Shown: positions 24,734 through 35,817, numbered from the stretch's first letter. The stretch: 64,000 bases of DNA from Crotalaria pallida (GCA_037953625.1 CM075649.1:88913290-88977289), one strand, 5' to 3'. Notes: generated from the sequence alone by a model not told the origin. A program made the numbers and translations.

Positions 24734-25642
24734 TTAGCGGGAACGATTGTGACTGAACCGAGGCAAGGGCTTCGAGCTTTGAGATTCCCGACACGAGCCC
24801 GGCACGATCACGGACCGGTAACGGCGCCGGTGAGATCCGTGGAGAGAGATAGCTCGAAGAGAGGGAAAGAGAGGGGAACCAAAGCCAAAGGGGAAGAGGG
24901 AGGGAGAACTATGGTGGTGGTGGTGGTTCGTGTGGAGGTGGCGGTGGCGGCGGCTGTGAGTGGGGAGGAGAGAGAGAGAGTTTGTGAGGGAAGGAGAGAG
25001 AGAAAAAGAACAAGAGAGGGAGAGAGACGGGTTGAGGGAGGGAGAGGGTGGCCACGGTGGGCGGCCAAGGGCGGCGGTGGAGGTGCTGGACGGAGCAAGG
25101 AAGCAAGAGAATCGGAGGGAGAGAGAAAGTGGGGCTGGGAATGGGGGTTTCGACCCCCAAAACGCGTTTTTAATGTTGCAGACCGAAAAATACTCGAGTG
25201 TTTCTGCAAATACTCGAGTATTTTGTCCCAAAATACTCGAGTAAAATGATCAGATACTGCTAGTTTGCTTTTCTATTTTTCAGCTATTTTCTCCCAACAT
25301 CAAATAGCCATAACTTCTTCGTTCACCGTTGGATCTTGCTCAAATTTGACGAGCAACCTCCTAAAAATCATATCTTCATATCCAACGGTGGAAATTGTGT
25401 TTGAGTCTTAAATCTTTTATTTTGAATTTCCCAAGTTAGCGAATTTAAAACACCGAAAACACCGCTTTTAACCCCCGTTTGGTCTTCTTTAAATTCGCTT
25501 TTCGATGCCAATGCTCCTTGACTCCTTTATGGCACTCAAAGAATTCCTAATCCATCATTTTAAATCCCTTTTAGGATAATCCTTATTTCCAAATCCTATC
25601 ATTATTCTAATTATTATTAGAATTAAAATTCGGGATGTTACA
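24733..25642 (-). mobile_element. LTR fragment K, gypsy type, minus strand, truncated
   Basis: It ends CGGGATGTTACA, which read on the minus strand is the LTR start TGTAACATCCCG. It resembles the first 1.1 kb of LTR G (36798-37900). Shared parts are the inverted CCGTTGGAT/ATCCAACGG boxes, a purine/pyrimidine leader and CACCGGCGCCGGT-like words. The break at 24733 sits at the sequence matching CGCTAACGAGG in G. Three ACTCGAGT palindromes lie at 25193-25241. The other part is gone, evidently in the deletion that also removed the end of B. Confidence 0.75.
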
Positions 25643-25884
25643 ATACTCATCTGGAGATCGACGATCCGAGGCATATTCTGCGGGGAGCAGGCATGGACGT
25701 GCATGTTGGGCAAGTCACTCTACGAGATTATCAAGATGGTGGACCCCGGGAACACCATGAGCTAGATGGTGATCCTGCGCCCTTGGCAGCAATGGTTCCT
25801 GAACCTATGGAAGAGGAAAGTGCTAGCGAATCCGATCATGTTGCGGAGACAGATCCAAGCGAGGATATGGAGACGGAGGCTAGT
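25643..25884 (+). mobile_element. Scrap of the element B 3' LTR
   Basis: Nearly identical to 20213-20455 of the B 5' LTR, including most of the LTR-resident ORF. It is bounded on the left by K and on the right by E, both of which inserted in or deleted through the B 3' LTR. It shows that B once had a second LTR. Confidence 0.85.
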
Positions 25885-26652
25885 TGTAACATCCTAAATT
25901 TAATTCTTAGTGAAAATTGTGCTTTGATAGTCTTAGGATAGAAGCAATTATGATTTAAGTTAGAAAATTGGCCAATTAGACATGCAAATTCAAGTTTAAA
26001 ACATAGGACTTTGGGGAATAAGAATAACAAGATTGGTAGCTTAGAATACAAATTCCACCGTTGGATGTGAATTAGGATAGGTGAGGAAGCTTGTGTCAAA
26101 ATTTGGGGAAGATCCAACGGGTAACGAAGAAGTTATGGCCTTCCAAAGTATGAATGCTACAAAACTGAGCAGCTAAATCGATTAAGCTGCAGAGTAATCG
26201 ATTAAGGTCAGAAAGTTTGAAAGTGCTTAATCGATTACTAATCGATTAAAAGCTGTACTGTGAGAAAAAAATAAAAGCGATTCACACGTTCATTCTTGAC
26301 AAAATTCGAACTCTCTCTCTCTAGGGCACAAAATCTCTCATTCTAAATCCATTAAACCTCAAGTGAATCACTCCAAAATCCATCATCAAGCCCCATCTTT
26401 GTCACTCCAAGTAAGTTTTCATGTTTTTAATTTCATTTCTCTCTAATTTGGATTTTCTCTCTCCCTCTTTCCCCTCTTTGGGAAATCCGAATTCTCTATG
26501 GAAATGGGGCAATAATCTCATTATCATTCCATTCCTTTGGCTTAGGGAAGATTATTATCACTACCTCCATCTTCGTGCGTTCGGAGCTCTTGGTTTTGGG
26601 AGCGCTTGGAGCTACGGCTTGGGTTCTTCCACTTTCCCTCTCTTTGGTTAAG

Positions 26653-28030
26653 GTAAGGGGGTGGTTATAGTGAGCATTGGCTTGTTCTAGGAAAGGGTTT
26701 GTATTTAGATATAATGGTTGGCTAGGAGCTTATGTGTTAGGGTAGGAAATTAGGAACCTCAATTTGGAAAACTAAGGAAAATGATGAAAATAGGCTAAAT
26801 TATTAATTATAGAACTCTAAGAATTAAAGAACGACGTTAGGTTTTAATTGAGGAAAAATAAATGGCATGAACCCCTAATTCAGGATTTTTGAATTAGTAA
26901 TTTGGATAGGTGAAAATTGTGGCTATTGTATGATTCTATGAAAAGGTGAATTTTATTATTATTTGCACTTTAATTGTTTATGTAAAATGGGGATTGTGGC
27001 TAATTAGTGATAATTGTAATTGTGCTTGTGCTTGGAACGGTGTGGTAAATATTAAACGAAATTGGTGGATAAAATAATGAAAAAAAATATTGGATAAATG
27101 TGGTGATGTATCGTAGGCCTTCGATTTGGGGAAGACGATACATCGTAAAATGGTGTTGTATTGTAGGCCTTCGATTTGGGGGAGACAATACAACGTAAAC
27201 GGGGCGATGTATGTAGGCCTTCGATTTGGTGGAGACATACATCGTCGGTGGTGTATGTATGTAGGCCTTCGATTTGGTGGAGACATACATACACCCTAAA
27301 TAAAAAGGAAAAAGGAAAGGACAATGGATAAAATAAGGCAAAGGTAATGGAAACACGATGTATGTAGGCCTTCGATTTGGTGGAGACATACATCGTGATT
27401 GGTGTATGTATGTAGGCCTTCGATTTGGTGGAGACATACATACACCGTAAATAAAAGGAAATGAATAAAGGAAACAGGGAATAAAATTGGACAAGGTAAA
27501 GGTAATGGAAACGCGGTGTATGTAGGCCTTCGATTTGGTGGAGACATACATCGTGATTGGCGTATGTATGTAGGCCTTCGATTTGGTGGTGACATACATA
27601 CACCGGAAAAAAAAATAAGGAAAAAGGTAAGGGGATAAAATTGGACAAGGTAATGGTAATGGAAACGCGATGTATGTAGGCCTTCGATTTTGTGGAGACA
27701 TACATCGTGATTGGTGTATGTATGTAGGCCTTCGATTTGGTGGAGACATACATACACAGTAAAAATAAGTAAAAGGTAAGGGTTTTAAAAAGGGTTTTCT
27801 TTGGGAACGGAGAAAATGAATAAAAGGGAATCAAATGGTGGAAATGAACTAACTAAAAAGGGAACCGGCATTTATAAAATAATGGAATTGGAAAATATGG
27901 TATGCTTGTGATGAATTTGTATTTATGTGAATAAATTGCTAATTGTGTTTGGCCAGGTTAGTTGTTATGTCTATCTAGAAACTGCTATTCTATTTCATGT
28001 GCAATGCTCACTCCCTTACTATACTTACAG
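26653..28030 (+). other. Predicted intron in the E LTR leader
   Basis: The donor TTAAG/GTAAGG sits directly after the CT-rich leader, and the acceptor CTATACTTACAG/GTACAAAG lies 1.38 kb later. Equivalent pairs exist in the A LTRs and in G (37934-39674). LTR I and the E 3' LTR (33876) keep the donor. The hairpin array lies wholly inside. This is inference from conserved signals. Confidence 0.4.
27105..27758 (+). repeat. Array of ten co-varying hairpins in the E 5' LTR
   Basis: Each unit is left arm, constant loop containing GGCCTTCGATTTGG, right arm. Arms pair as GATGTATCGT/ACGATACATC (27105-27144), GTTGTATTGT/ACAATACAAC (27155-27194), CGATGTATGT/ACATACATCG (27205-27244) and GGTGTATGTATGT/ACATACATACACC (27250-27295). 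Three further short/long pairs follow at 27356/27401, 27514/27559 and 27668/27713. Within each pair the short and long hairpins start 45 bp apart. Pairs are separated by A/G-rich linkers containing GGTAATGGAAAC. Arms change together while the loop stays constant. Confidence 0.95.
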
Positions 28031-28532
28031 GTACAAAGATTGAGATTGCACAGCCCCCGGCCGAGCAGGTGTGCTCTCCCTCCCAGGGAGAGTAGGGTTA
28101 TGGGGATTAGATATTTTTATTTTGACTTCAGCCTCCGTATATTTGGATGTGTATGAGCTATATATGTTTCTTTTGAGTGAGGCTTAGAATAGTTTCTTTT
28201 GTGCAGGGTTTATGATTTATTTTTAGCATAGTTGTTGTTATGGTCTCTTGATTTACATACTTAATATTTTGCTGGCACTCTGACACACTGATGGTTTACA
28301 CTCGAGCCCAAGGGGCAACTATGCGATGCATATATATTTATATTTGAGCCCTGCTGGCTTCTGTTGAATTTATATAAATGTGTTTATCAGGTTGAAGATT
28401 TAGAAAAGTCCGAAAAACAAACGAAACTCCGTCCGTTTGACGGTTGATTTTCATAAGTTAAAAAGGAATTTTTAAGTACACATTTTTAATACTCGGGAAT
28501 TAAGGGTAGAATTTATTAGGGTGTTACATTTA

Positions 28533-28544
28533 TGGTATCAGAGC
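28533..28544 (+). other. Primer-binding site of element E (initiator tRNA-Met)
   Basis: TGGTATCAGAGC starts four bases after the LTR end, the same word and spacing as in elements A and B. Confidence 0.92.
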
Positions 28545-28706
28545 AGTTTCCCTCGGCCTTTGGAGTATGAACTCACTACTCCTATGGTTACTCACCGAGC
28601 GAGTAACCCAAGTCCTTAGTTTAGTGTCTAAGTGAAGTTATAGGATATTAGTAGTTTTATTTAATTATTTTATCATTAACTGGTTTTCCTTCCATAACTC
28701 AACAGT

Positions 28707-29735
28707 ATGGCAGGGAGACGGGCTGATAATGATAGGATTGCTGCAATTCTCGAAACTCTGGTTCAATTGCAGCAGAACCAAGCCCAAGTTCAGCAGCAAC
28801 AAGCTGATAATCTTGCAAACCTGCAGCAGAATCAAGCCCAGAACATTGCTGTGGCTGCAGCAGCTGCTGCAGCAGCACTTCAGCCTCCTCCACCACCACC
28901 AGTGGAGATTGACTGGATGGGCCGCTTTAGAAAAAGCAATCCGCCGAAGTTTGAAGGGGGTTACAATCCCGATGGAGCTCAAAGATGGCTCGAGGAGATG
29001 GAGAAGGTGTTTCGCTCACTGCAGCCACCAGGTGACCAGTATATGCGACTAGTGAAGTATGTTCTGATGGGTGAGGCGGAACATTGGTGGGACCAACAGA
29101 GGAGAGGTCTGGAAGCAGTTAATGAGCTTATTTCATGGGATCTTTTCAAGGTCCGTTTTCTTGGGAAGTACTTTCCGGAGAATGTAAGAAGGGAGAAGGA
29201 AGTGGCTTTTCTTGAGCTGAAGCAAGGGAAAATCAGTGTTGGAGAGTATGCAGCTCAATTCGAGGACCTCATTCGCTATTCGGGCAGCTACCGGGATGCA
29301 GATGAACGCACTAAATGTATCAAGTTTGAGGCTGGTCTCCATCCCAAGATCAAAACTGTTTTTGTCTATCAAGGAATCTCTAATCTCTCTCAACTAGTGA
29401 ACATGACCAGTGCCTATGAAGATTCACTCAAGCAGGAACAAGCAGAGGAGCGAAGCAGGGCATCTCAGAAATTGTCTGGTCCTATTAGGGGCAAGAGTCC
29501 TATGCAGAAATCTGGCCCTTATTCTAATCCCAGACCTTCAGTCCCTAGAGGAGCAGGGCAATCTGCATTATCTCTTGGTCCTGTTCCTACTTGTACACAT
29601 TGTGGGAGGCAACACAAGGGGGGTGTGCTGGAATATGGGTCGAAGAGATGGACTTTTTTACTTGTGTGGACAGCCCGGGCACTTTGTTTCCAACTGCCCA
29701 AAAAATCCTGTGAAGAGAGAGGTCAATGTGGCTAG
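28707..29735 (+). pseudogene. gag: Element E gag, frameshifted near its zinc knuckle
   Basis: The first ATG after the PBS opens a Gln-rich N-terminus with an Ala/Pro run (residues 50-66). The gag domain spans about residues 75-245 (RWLEEMEKVF, AEHWWDQQ, FLGKYFP). A knuckle half, CTHCGRQHKG, follows near residue 296. A run of six G at 29618-29623 has one base too many. The true continuation (CWNMGRRDGL, then a knuckle ending CGQPGHFVSNC) is in the next frame. The first Cys of that second knuckle is Phe, a further defect. The last residues read in the original frame are out-of-frame sequence. Confidence 0.9.
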
Positions 29736-32700
29736 TGCACAGAAATCTGGTGGGAGTCAGCCAATGCAGAAGGGCAAGGTGTACACTCTAGATGGCGAAG
29801 AGGTGACAGATAATGATGAGCTGATCAGAGGTATTTTTCATGTTAATGGCAATTCTTGTGGTGTTTTATTTGATTGTGGTGCATCCCATTCATTCATTTC
29901 CATGGAATGCATGAAGAGACTAGGGTTGTCTACTATAGAAATGCCTTATAAGTTGTCAGTTTCTACCCCTACGAATTCTTCAGTTATTACTTCTCAGATG
30001 TGTTTGGATTGTCCACTCCGAGTTCTGGAGCGGGAATTCAAAATCAATCTCATTTGTCTTCCTTTGACTAGATTAGATGTTATTCTGGGTATGGACTGGA
30101 TGGCTCAACATCATGTTCTAATTGACTGTCGTAAGAAAGCAGTCATCTTTAATGATGCTACTCTGTCTACCATGGAAGTTGATGAAGTTTCTGATGTAAG
30201 TCAAATTCCTGTGGTCCATGAGTTTCCGGAAGTCTTTTCTACGGAGATTCCCGGATTGCCTCCAAGAAGAGAAGTTGAGTTTAGTATTGATCTGAAGCCT
30301 GGTACAGGCCCAATTTCTATTGCACCTTACAGAATGGCGCCTCCGGAATTGGAAGAATTGAAGAAGCAGTTGGAGGAGTTATTAGCAAAGGGACTTGTCA
30401 GGCCAAGTGTATCACCCTGGGGTGCTCCTATCCTCTTTGTCAAGAAGAAGGACGGTAGCCTTTGGATGTGCACTGATTACAGGCAATTGAATGCAGTGAC
30501 AGTAAAGAACAAATATCCGCTCCCTCGCATTGATGATTTGTTGGATCAGTTGAGGGGTGCATCAGTATTCTCTAAGATTGACCTCCGATCGGGATACCAT
30601 CAGATCCGCATCCGTGAAGAGGACATTCCAAAAACTACTTTCAAGACGCGTTATGGACACTTTGAGTATGTGGTGATGCCTTTCGGATTGACCAACGCTC
30701 CTGCAATATTCATGGATTACATGAATAGGATCTTCGTGCCATACTTGGATTCTTTTGTCATTGTGTTCATTGATGACATCCTGATTTATTCTAAGAGTCC
30801 GAGCGAACATGAGGAGCATTTGAGGATTGTACTGCAGGTCCTCAAAGAAAAGCAGTTGTATGCCAAGCTGTCTAAATGTAGCTTTTGGCTGGATGAAGTC
30901 CATTTTCTGGGACATGTGATTTCCGCACAGGGAGTTGTTGTGGATCCCTCCAAGGTGGAAGCAGTGTTAAAGTGGGAGAGGCCCACAACAGTCACAGAAA
31001 TCAGAAGCTTTCTGGGATTGGCAGGTTACTATCGGAGATTCATTGAAGGTTTCTCCAAACTGGCTCTCCCATTGACAATGTTAACCAGGAAAGAGGTCCC
31101 TTATCAATGGTCACAGCAGTGTGAGAGCAGTTTCTTAGAACTGAAGAAGCGATTGACGAGTTCACCGGTTTTGATTTTGCCGGAACCAACCCAACCCTTT
31201 GATGTGTATTGTGATGCTTCACAGCAAGGCTTGGGTTGTGTACTTATGCAGCGAGGCAAAGTTGTGGCCTATGCATCCAGACAGTTGCGGCAGCATGAGC
31301 AGAATTATCCGACTCATGACATGGAATTAGCAGCTGTGGTGTTTGCCCTGAAAATCTGGAGACATTAGTTGTATGGCACAAAGTTTGAGGTGTTCAGTGA
31401 CCACAAGAGTCTCCGTTATCTCTTCGATCAAAAGGAGTTGAATATGAGACAGAGGAGATGGATGGAGTTCTTGAAAGATTATGACTTCCATCTTCAATAC
31501 CATCCAGGTAAAGCTAATGTGGTAGCCGATGCCTTAAGTCGCAAAACTCTTCATGTTAACAACTTGATGGTGAAGGAGATGCAGCTAATTCAAGAGTTTA
31601 GTGATCTCAACTTGAACATGCTGGTGAAAGAAAAGAGTATTGTTCTGGAAATGTTGCAGGTTACTAGTGAGTTGATGGATTTGATAAAGGAAAGGCAAGC
31701 AGATGATGAAGAACTCCAGAAGTTGTTAGAAGGAGCAGTAAGTAAAGAGGAACCTGATTTCATCAAGGGTGCTGATGGAATCATCAGATTCAGAGGTAGA
31801 ATATGTGTTCCAATGGACTTCCAGATTCGAAGAGACATATTGTGGGAAGCTCACCAAACAAAAATGAGTTTCCATCCCGGTACAACAAAAATGTATCAGG
31901 ATTTGAAGAGGATCTATTGGTGGCCAGGGTTGAAGACTGATGTGGCCGACCATGTGTCTCACTGCTTGACTTGTCAGAAGGTGAAGATTGAGCACCAAAA
32001 GCCAGGTGGTCCGTTGCGATCACTTGGCATCCCTGAATGGAAGTGGGATAGCATAGCCATGGACTTTGTGACAGGTCTACCTAGAACTACTGCAGGTTGT
32101 GATGGTGTATGGGTTATTGTAGACCGTTTAACAAAGTGTGCTCACTTTATTCCGATCCATAAGAATTACACACTGGAGAAGCTGACACAGTTGTATATTC
32201 GGGACATAGTGAAGCTTCATGGTGTGCCTTCTAGTATTGTGTCCGATCGTGATCCACGGTTTCTATCCAGATTTTGGCAGAGTCTTCAGCAAGCCTTGGG
32301 CACTAAGTTGAGGTTTAGTACAGCCTATCATCCTCAAACTGATGGGCAGTCCGAGCATACTATTCAGACTTTGGAGGATATGTTGAGAGCTTGTGTTCTA
32401 GAGCAGGCTGGTAGTGGGAGCAGTTGTTACCATTGATGGAATTTACTTACAACAATAGCTTTCACTCCAGTATTGGCATGGCACCTTTTGAGGCACTCTA
32501 TGGAAGAAAGTGTAGAACGCCTCTTTGTTGGTTCCAGATTGGGGAGAACTTGTTGACTGGGCCAGAGTTGGTGCAAGAAACCACAGAGAAGATCACGATG
32601 ATTAAGGATAAGATGAAGACTTCTCAAGACAGGCAAAAGAGCTATGCAGATAAGCGTAGGAGACCCCTAGAGTTTGATGTGGGTGATCATGTGTTTCTTA

Positions 32701-33104
32701 GGGTGTCCCCTACCACTGGCATTGGTCGAGCAATAAAGTCAAAGAAGCTGACTCCGAGGTTTGTCGGACCTTATGAGATTCTGGAGAGAGTTGGACCTTT
32801 GGCGTATAGGATTGCTTTGCCTCCACACTTGTCTAGACTTCATGGTGTATTTCATGTTTCCCAGTTGAGGAAGTACATTCATGATCCCTCCCATGTGGTA
32901 GCAGCTGACGATTTGCCCTTGAAGGAGAATCTTACTTTTGAGATCCTCCCGATCAGAATTGAGGACAGGCAGATTAAGCAGCTCCAGGGCAAGGAAATTC
33001 CATTGGTGAAGGTGATTTGGAACAGAAACAACGTGGAAGAGGCTACTTGGGAGCTGGAGAGCAAGATGAAGGAGTCTTATCCTCAGTTGTTTCAGGACAG
33101 ATGA
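29736..33104 (+). pseudogene. pol: Element E pol: protease, RT, RNase H, integrase and chromodomain
   Basis: Continues gag in the shifted frame. The protease shows LFDCGASHSF (near 29870), with Cys where B has Ser. RT carries VFIDDILIYS (near 30766) and LGLAGYYRRFI. RNase H starts at YCDASQQGLG (near 31205). TAG at 31366-31368 replaces a Tyr codon. Integrase has the zinc region ending CLTCQKVK, catalytic segments MDFVTGL and VSDRDPRF, and the Glu in GQSEHTIQ. A one-base loss near 32414 shifts the frame, which then reads to the end through the GPYEILERVG region and a C-terminal chromodomain (VKVIWNRNNVEEATWE). The chromodomain directs integration to marked chromatin in this clade. Confidence 0.92.
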
Positions 33105-33124
33105 ATTTCAGGGACGAAATTCTG

Positions 33125-33140
33125 GTAAGTGGGAGAGGAT
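33125..33140 (+). other. Polypurine tract of element E
   Basis: GTAAGTGGGAGAGGAT lies directly before the 3' LTR start TGTAACATCC, preceded by GGGACGAAATT as in elements A and C. It primes plus-strand synthesis. Confidence 0.85.
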
Positions 33141-34781
33141 TGTAACATCCTAAATTTAATTCTTAGTGAAAATTGTGCTTTGATAGTCTTAGGATAGAAG
33201 CAATTATGATTTAAGTTAGAAAATTGGCCAATTAGACATGCAAATTCAAGTTTAAAACATAGGACTTTGGGGAATAAGAATAACAAGATTGGTAGATTAG
33301 AATACAAATTCCACCGTTGGATGTGAAGTAGGATAGGTGAGGAAGCTTGTGTCAAAATTTGGGGATGATCCAACGGGTAACAAGAAGTTATGGCCTTCCA
33401 AAGTATGAATGCTGCCAAACTAAGCAGCTTAATCGATTAAGCTGCAGAGTAATCGATTAAGGTCAGAAGTTATGTACTGTGAGAAAAAAATAAAAGCGAT
33501 TCACACGTTCATTCTTGACAAAATTCTAACTCTCTCTCTAGGGCACAAAATCTCTCATTCTAAATCCATTAAACCTCAAGTGAATCACTCCAAAATACAT
33601 CTTCAAGCCCCATCTTTGTCACTCCAAGTAAGTTTTCATGTTTTTAATTTCATTTCTCTCTAATTTGGATTTTCTCTCTCTCTCTCTCTCTTTCCCCTCT
33701 TTGGGAAATCCGAATTCTCTATGGAAATGGGGCAATAATCTCATTATCATTCCATTCCTTTGGATTAGGGAAGATTATTATCACTACCTCCATCTTCGTG
33801 CGTTCGGAGCTCTTGGTTTTGAGAGCGCTTGGAGCTACGGCTTGGGTTCTTCCACTTTCCCTCTCTTTGGTTAAGGTAAGGGGGTGGTTATAGTGAGCAT
33901 TGGCTTGTTCTAGGAAAGGGTTTGTATTTAGATATAATGGTTGGCTAGGAGCTTATGTGTTAGGGTAGGAAATTAGGAACCTCAATTTGGAAAACTAAGG
34001 AAAATGATGAAAATAGGCTAAATTATTAATTATAGAACTCTAAGAATTAAAGAACGAGGTTAGGTTTTAATTGAGGAAAAATAAATGGCATGAACCCCTA
34101 ATTCAGGATTTTTGAATTAGTAATTTGGATAGGTGAAAATTGTGGCTATTGTATGATTCTATGAAAAGGTGAAGTTGATTATTATTTGCACTTTAATTGT
34201 TTATGTAAAATGGGGATTGTGGCTAATTGGTGATAATTGTAATTGTGCTTGTGCTTGGAACGGTGTGGTAAATATTAAACGAAATTGGTGGATAAAATAA
34301 TGAAAAAAAAATATTGGATAAATGTGGTGATGTATCGTAGGCCTTCGATTTGGGGGAGACGATACATCGTAAAATGGTGTTGTATTGTAGGCCTTCGATT
34401 TGGGGGAGACAATACAACGTAAACGGGGCGATGTATGTAGGCCTTCGATTTGGTGGAGACATACATCGTCGGTGGTGTATGTATGTAGGCCTTCGATTTG
34501 GGGGAGACATACATACACCTAAATAAAAAGGAAAAAGGAAAGGACAATGGATAAAATAAGGCAAAGGTAATGGAAACGCGATGTATGTAGGCCTTCGATT
34601 TGGTGGAGACATACATCGTGATTGGTGTATGTATGTAGGACTTCGATTTGGTGGAGACATACATACACCGTAAATAAAAGAAAATGAATAAAGGAAACAG
34701 GGAATAAAATTGGACAAGGTAAAGGTAATGGAAACGCGATGTATGTAGGCCTTCGATTTGGTGGAGCCATACATCGTGATT
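33141..34781 (+). repeat. 3' LTR of element E, truncated
   Basis: Nearly identical to 25885 onward. It lacks a stretch of roughly 40 bp in the palindrome region present at about 26215-26255. Homology stops after the seventh hairpin at 34781, so the last 0.8 kb or more of the LTR is missing. The predicted donor is at 33876. Confidence 0.9.
34329..34778 (+). repeat. Hairpin array in the E 3' LTR, seven units
   Basis: The same units in the same order as the first seven in the 5' LTR. The seventh has one broken pair (CCATACATCG on the right arm), and its left arm is CGATG where the 5' LTR copy has CGGTG. Confidence 0.9.
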
Positions 34782-35095
34782 CATCATCATTAGCAATAGC
34801 CTTTCCTTTTATCTTTGCCGGTAATGCATCCAGTTTTTGCAGGATGGAAGCAGCTTTCGTAGGGCTCAAGGCATCGATGGCCTCAAAATGTCCTCATCGA
34901 GATGCTCTAATTCGAGGTTTTTTGGAATAGCGTTAGAAGGTAAAGGGGAAGAGGTGTGGGAAGAGGGGGACTTGGGAGGTCTTCCCTTCTTTCTTGCCAT
35001 GGTAGCAAGCGGCGGTGATCAAGGACCACCGCGAGGCAAGAAGGGACACGAGAAGAAAACCCTAGCAGAGAGAAGTCAACCCAAGTCAAACCCTA
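34782..35095 (-). pseudogene. LINE-like (non-LTR retrotransposon) 5' fragment, frameshifted
   Basis: On the minus strand an ATG at 35000 opens MARKKGRPPKSPSSH, a basic/Pro/Ser N-terminus like that of plant L1-type ORFs carrying DUF4283 (recalled, not searched). The frame stops at 34866-34868. The next frame carries on with LSPTKAASILQKLDALP and KIKGKA up to 34782, where E LTR sequence begins. Upstream of the ATG is a short leader with GCTAGGGTTTTC. Everything downstream of the N-terminus is missing, so it is at most a remnant. Confidence 0.45.
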
Positions 35096-35817
35096 TTTTA
35101 TTTTATTTTATTGAATATTCTTTGAATATACTACAATATTTTATGTAAAAACAATTTTGTCAGAGTTTCCTCTAAAATATGGATCTTTTCCAAATTACTA
35201 TTCACCTGTTTAAACTTGTGATTATTAAGATTATGATATTTTAGTAACTTTGTTTATTTCATTTAAACCAATGTATCAAAATAAATTATTAATCCATGTG
35301 CACAAGCACGTCTCAGTCCTATTCATTCACAGTTCAATAAGCTTTATAAATAATAAATAAGTTCAATAAGAATAATTAATGCGTAAATAAAATATAGGTG
35401 TATCATAGTTCTACTGAAACCTACTAGGTATATAATTTATTATAAATTTTAATGCTATGATTTTATCATCTAATTGCACATATGGCAAACAATTCTTCAC
35501 AATCATTATATCATTTAATATGACCTTATAATTCATTCAATTCCTACTTCATAATCATATAATATATTTCCACATCAATTCATTCGGTCCTTCAATTTCA
35601 TTTTATATTTCCATTGAGAATTTAAATATTCGTTCTTTTTCATATTATATTACCTGTGTCAGTTCTAGTATTTTCATTGGATTCAAACTTATTTTATAGG
35701 CTTTACTTTCTCAATTCACTAGAGTCATACAATTCATTCTCATCCCAAGTGTATACTTATTTGATAAAAATCAACTCATATTTGACAGATATCAAGAATT
35801 TCGCAGGGTCAAAAGGA
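35096..35817. other. A/T-rich interval without recognised features
   Basis: About 720 bp between the LINE-like fragment and SIRE element F. No ORF of interest, no LTR ends and no tandem repeats. Its general look (Pyr-rich, with CATATA/ATTCATT words) is like the interior of decayed minus-strand LTRs such as 2700-3300, but I cannot align it by eye. Confidence 0.5.

Larger units (their letters stand above)
25885..28528 (+). repeat. 5' LTR of element E (2644 bp)
   Basis: Starts TGTAACATCC and ends GGGTGTTACA. It contains inverted MYB-like boxes (26057-26066, 26111-26120), AATCGATT palindromes (about 26175-26245), a CT-rich leader (26310-26480), the predicted intron (26653-28030) with the hairpin array, and a GGCCGAGCAGG box near 28060. 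Confidence 0.92.
25885..34781 (+). mobile_element. Element E: Tekay/Del-type Ty3-gypsy retrotransposon, 3' LTR truncated
   Basis: The order is 5' LTR (25885-28528), PBS (28533-28544), gag-pol with chromodomain (28707-33104), polypurine tract (33125-33140) and 3' LTR (33141-34781, about 1 kb missing). The gag-pol layout with a C-terminal chromodomain and long LTRs fits the Tekay/Del clade of chromoviruses. It entered the B 3' LTR scrap, and the left flank would give TSD CTAGT, but the right flank is lost. Three disabling mutations remove autonomy. The two LTRs are very similar apart from indels, so the insertion is young. Confidence 0.92.

Noticed and set aside
24734..25231. Minus-strand Pro/Ser/Leu-rich ORFs of up to 165 codons
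   Set aside because: They arise from the GA/CT-rich leader of LTR K, are open in all three frames and have no domain.
27105..27758. CRISPR-like array
   Set aside because: The constant parts alternate with self-complementary arms, not unique spacers, and the setting is a plant LTR retrotransposon.
27000..27834. Overlapping minus-strand ORFs of 100-260 codons rich in SPPNRRPTYIH and STKSKAYIH repeats
   Set aside because: They read through the E hairpin array in several frames at once. The repetition comes from the DNA units and no start context or domain is present.
28533..28544. tRNA gene fragments at the TGGTATCAGAGC sites
   Set aside because: The word is complementary to the 3' end of initiator tRNA-Met and sits just inside LTRs, so these are primer-binding sites, not tRNA genes.
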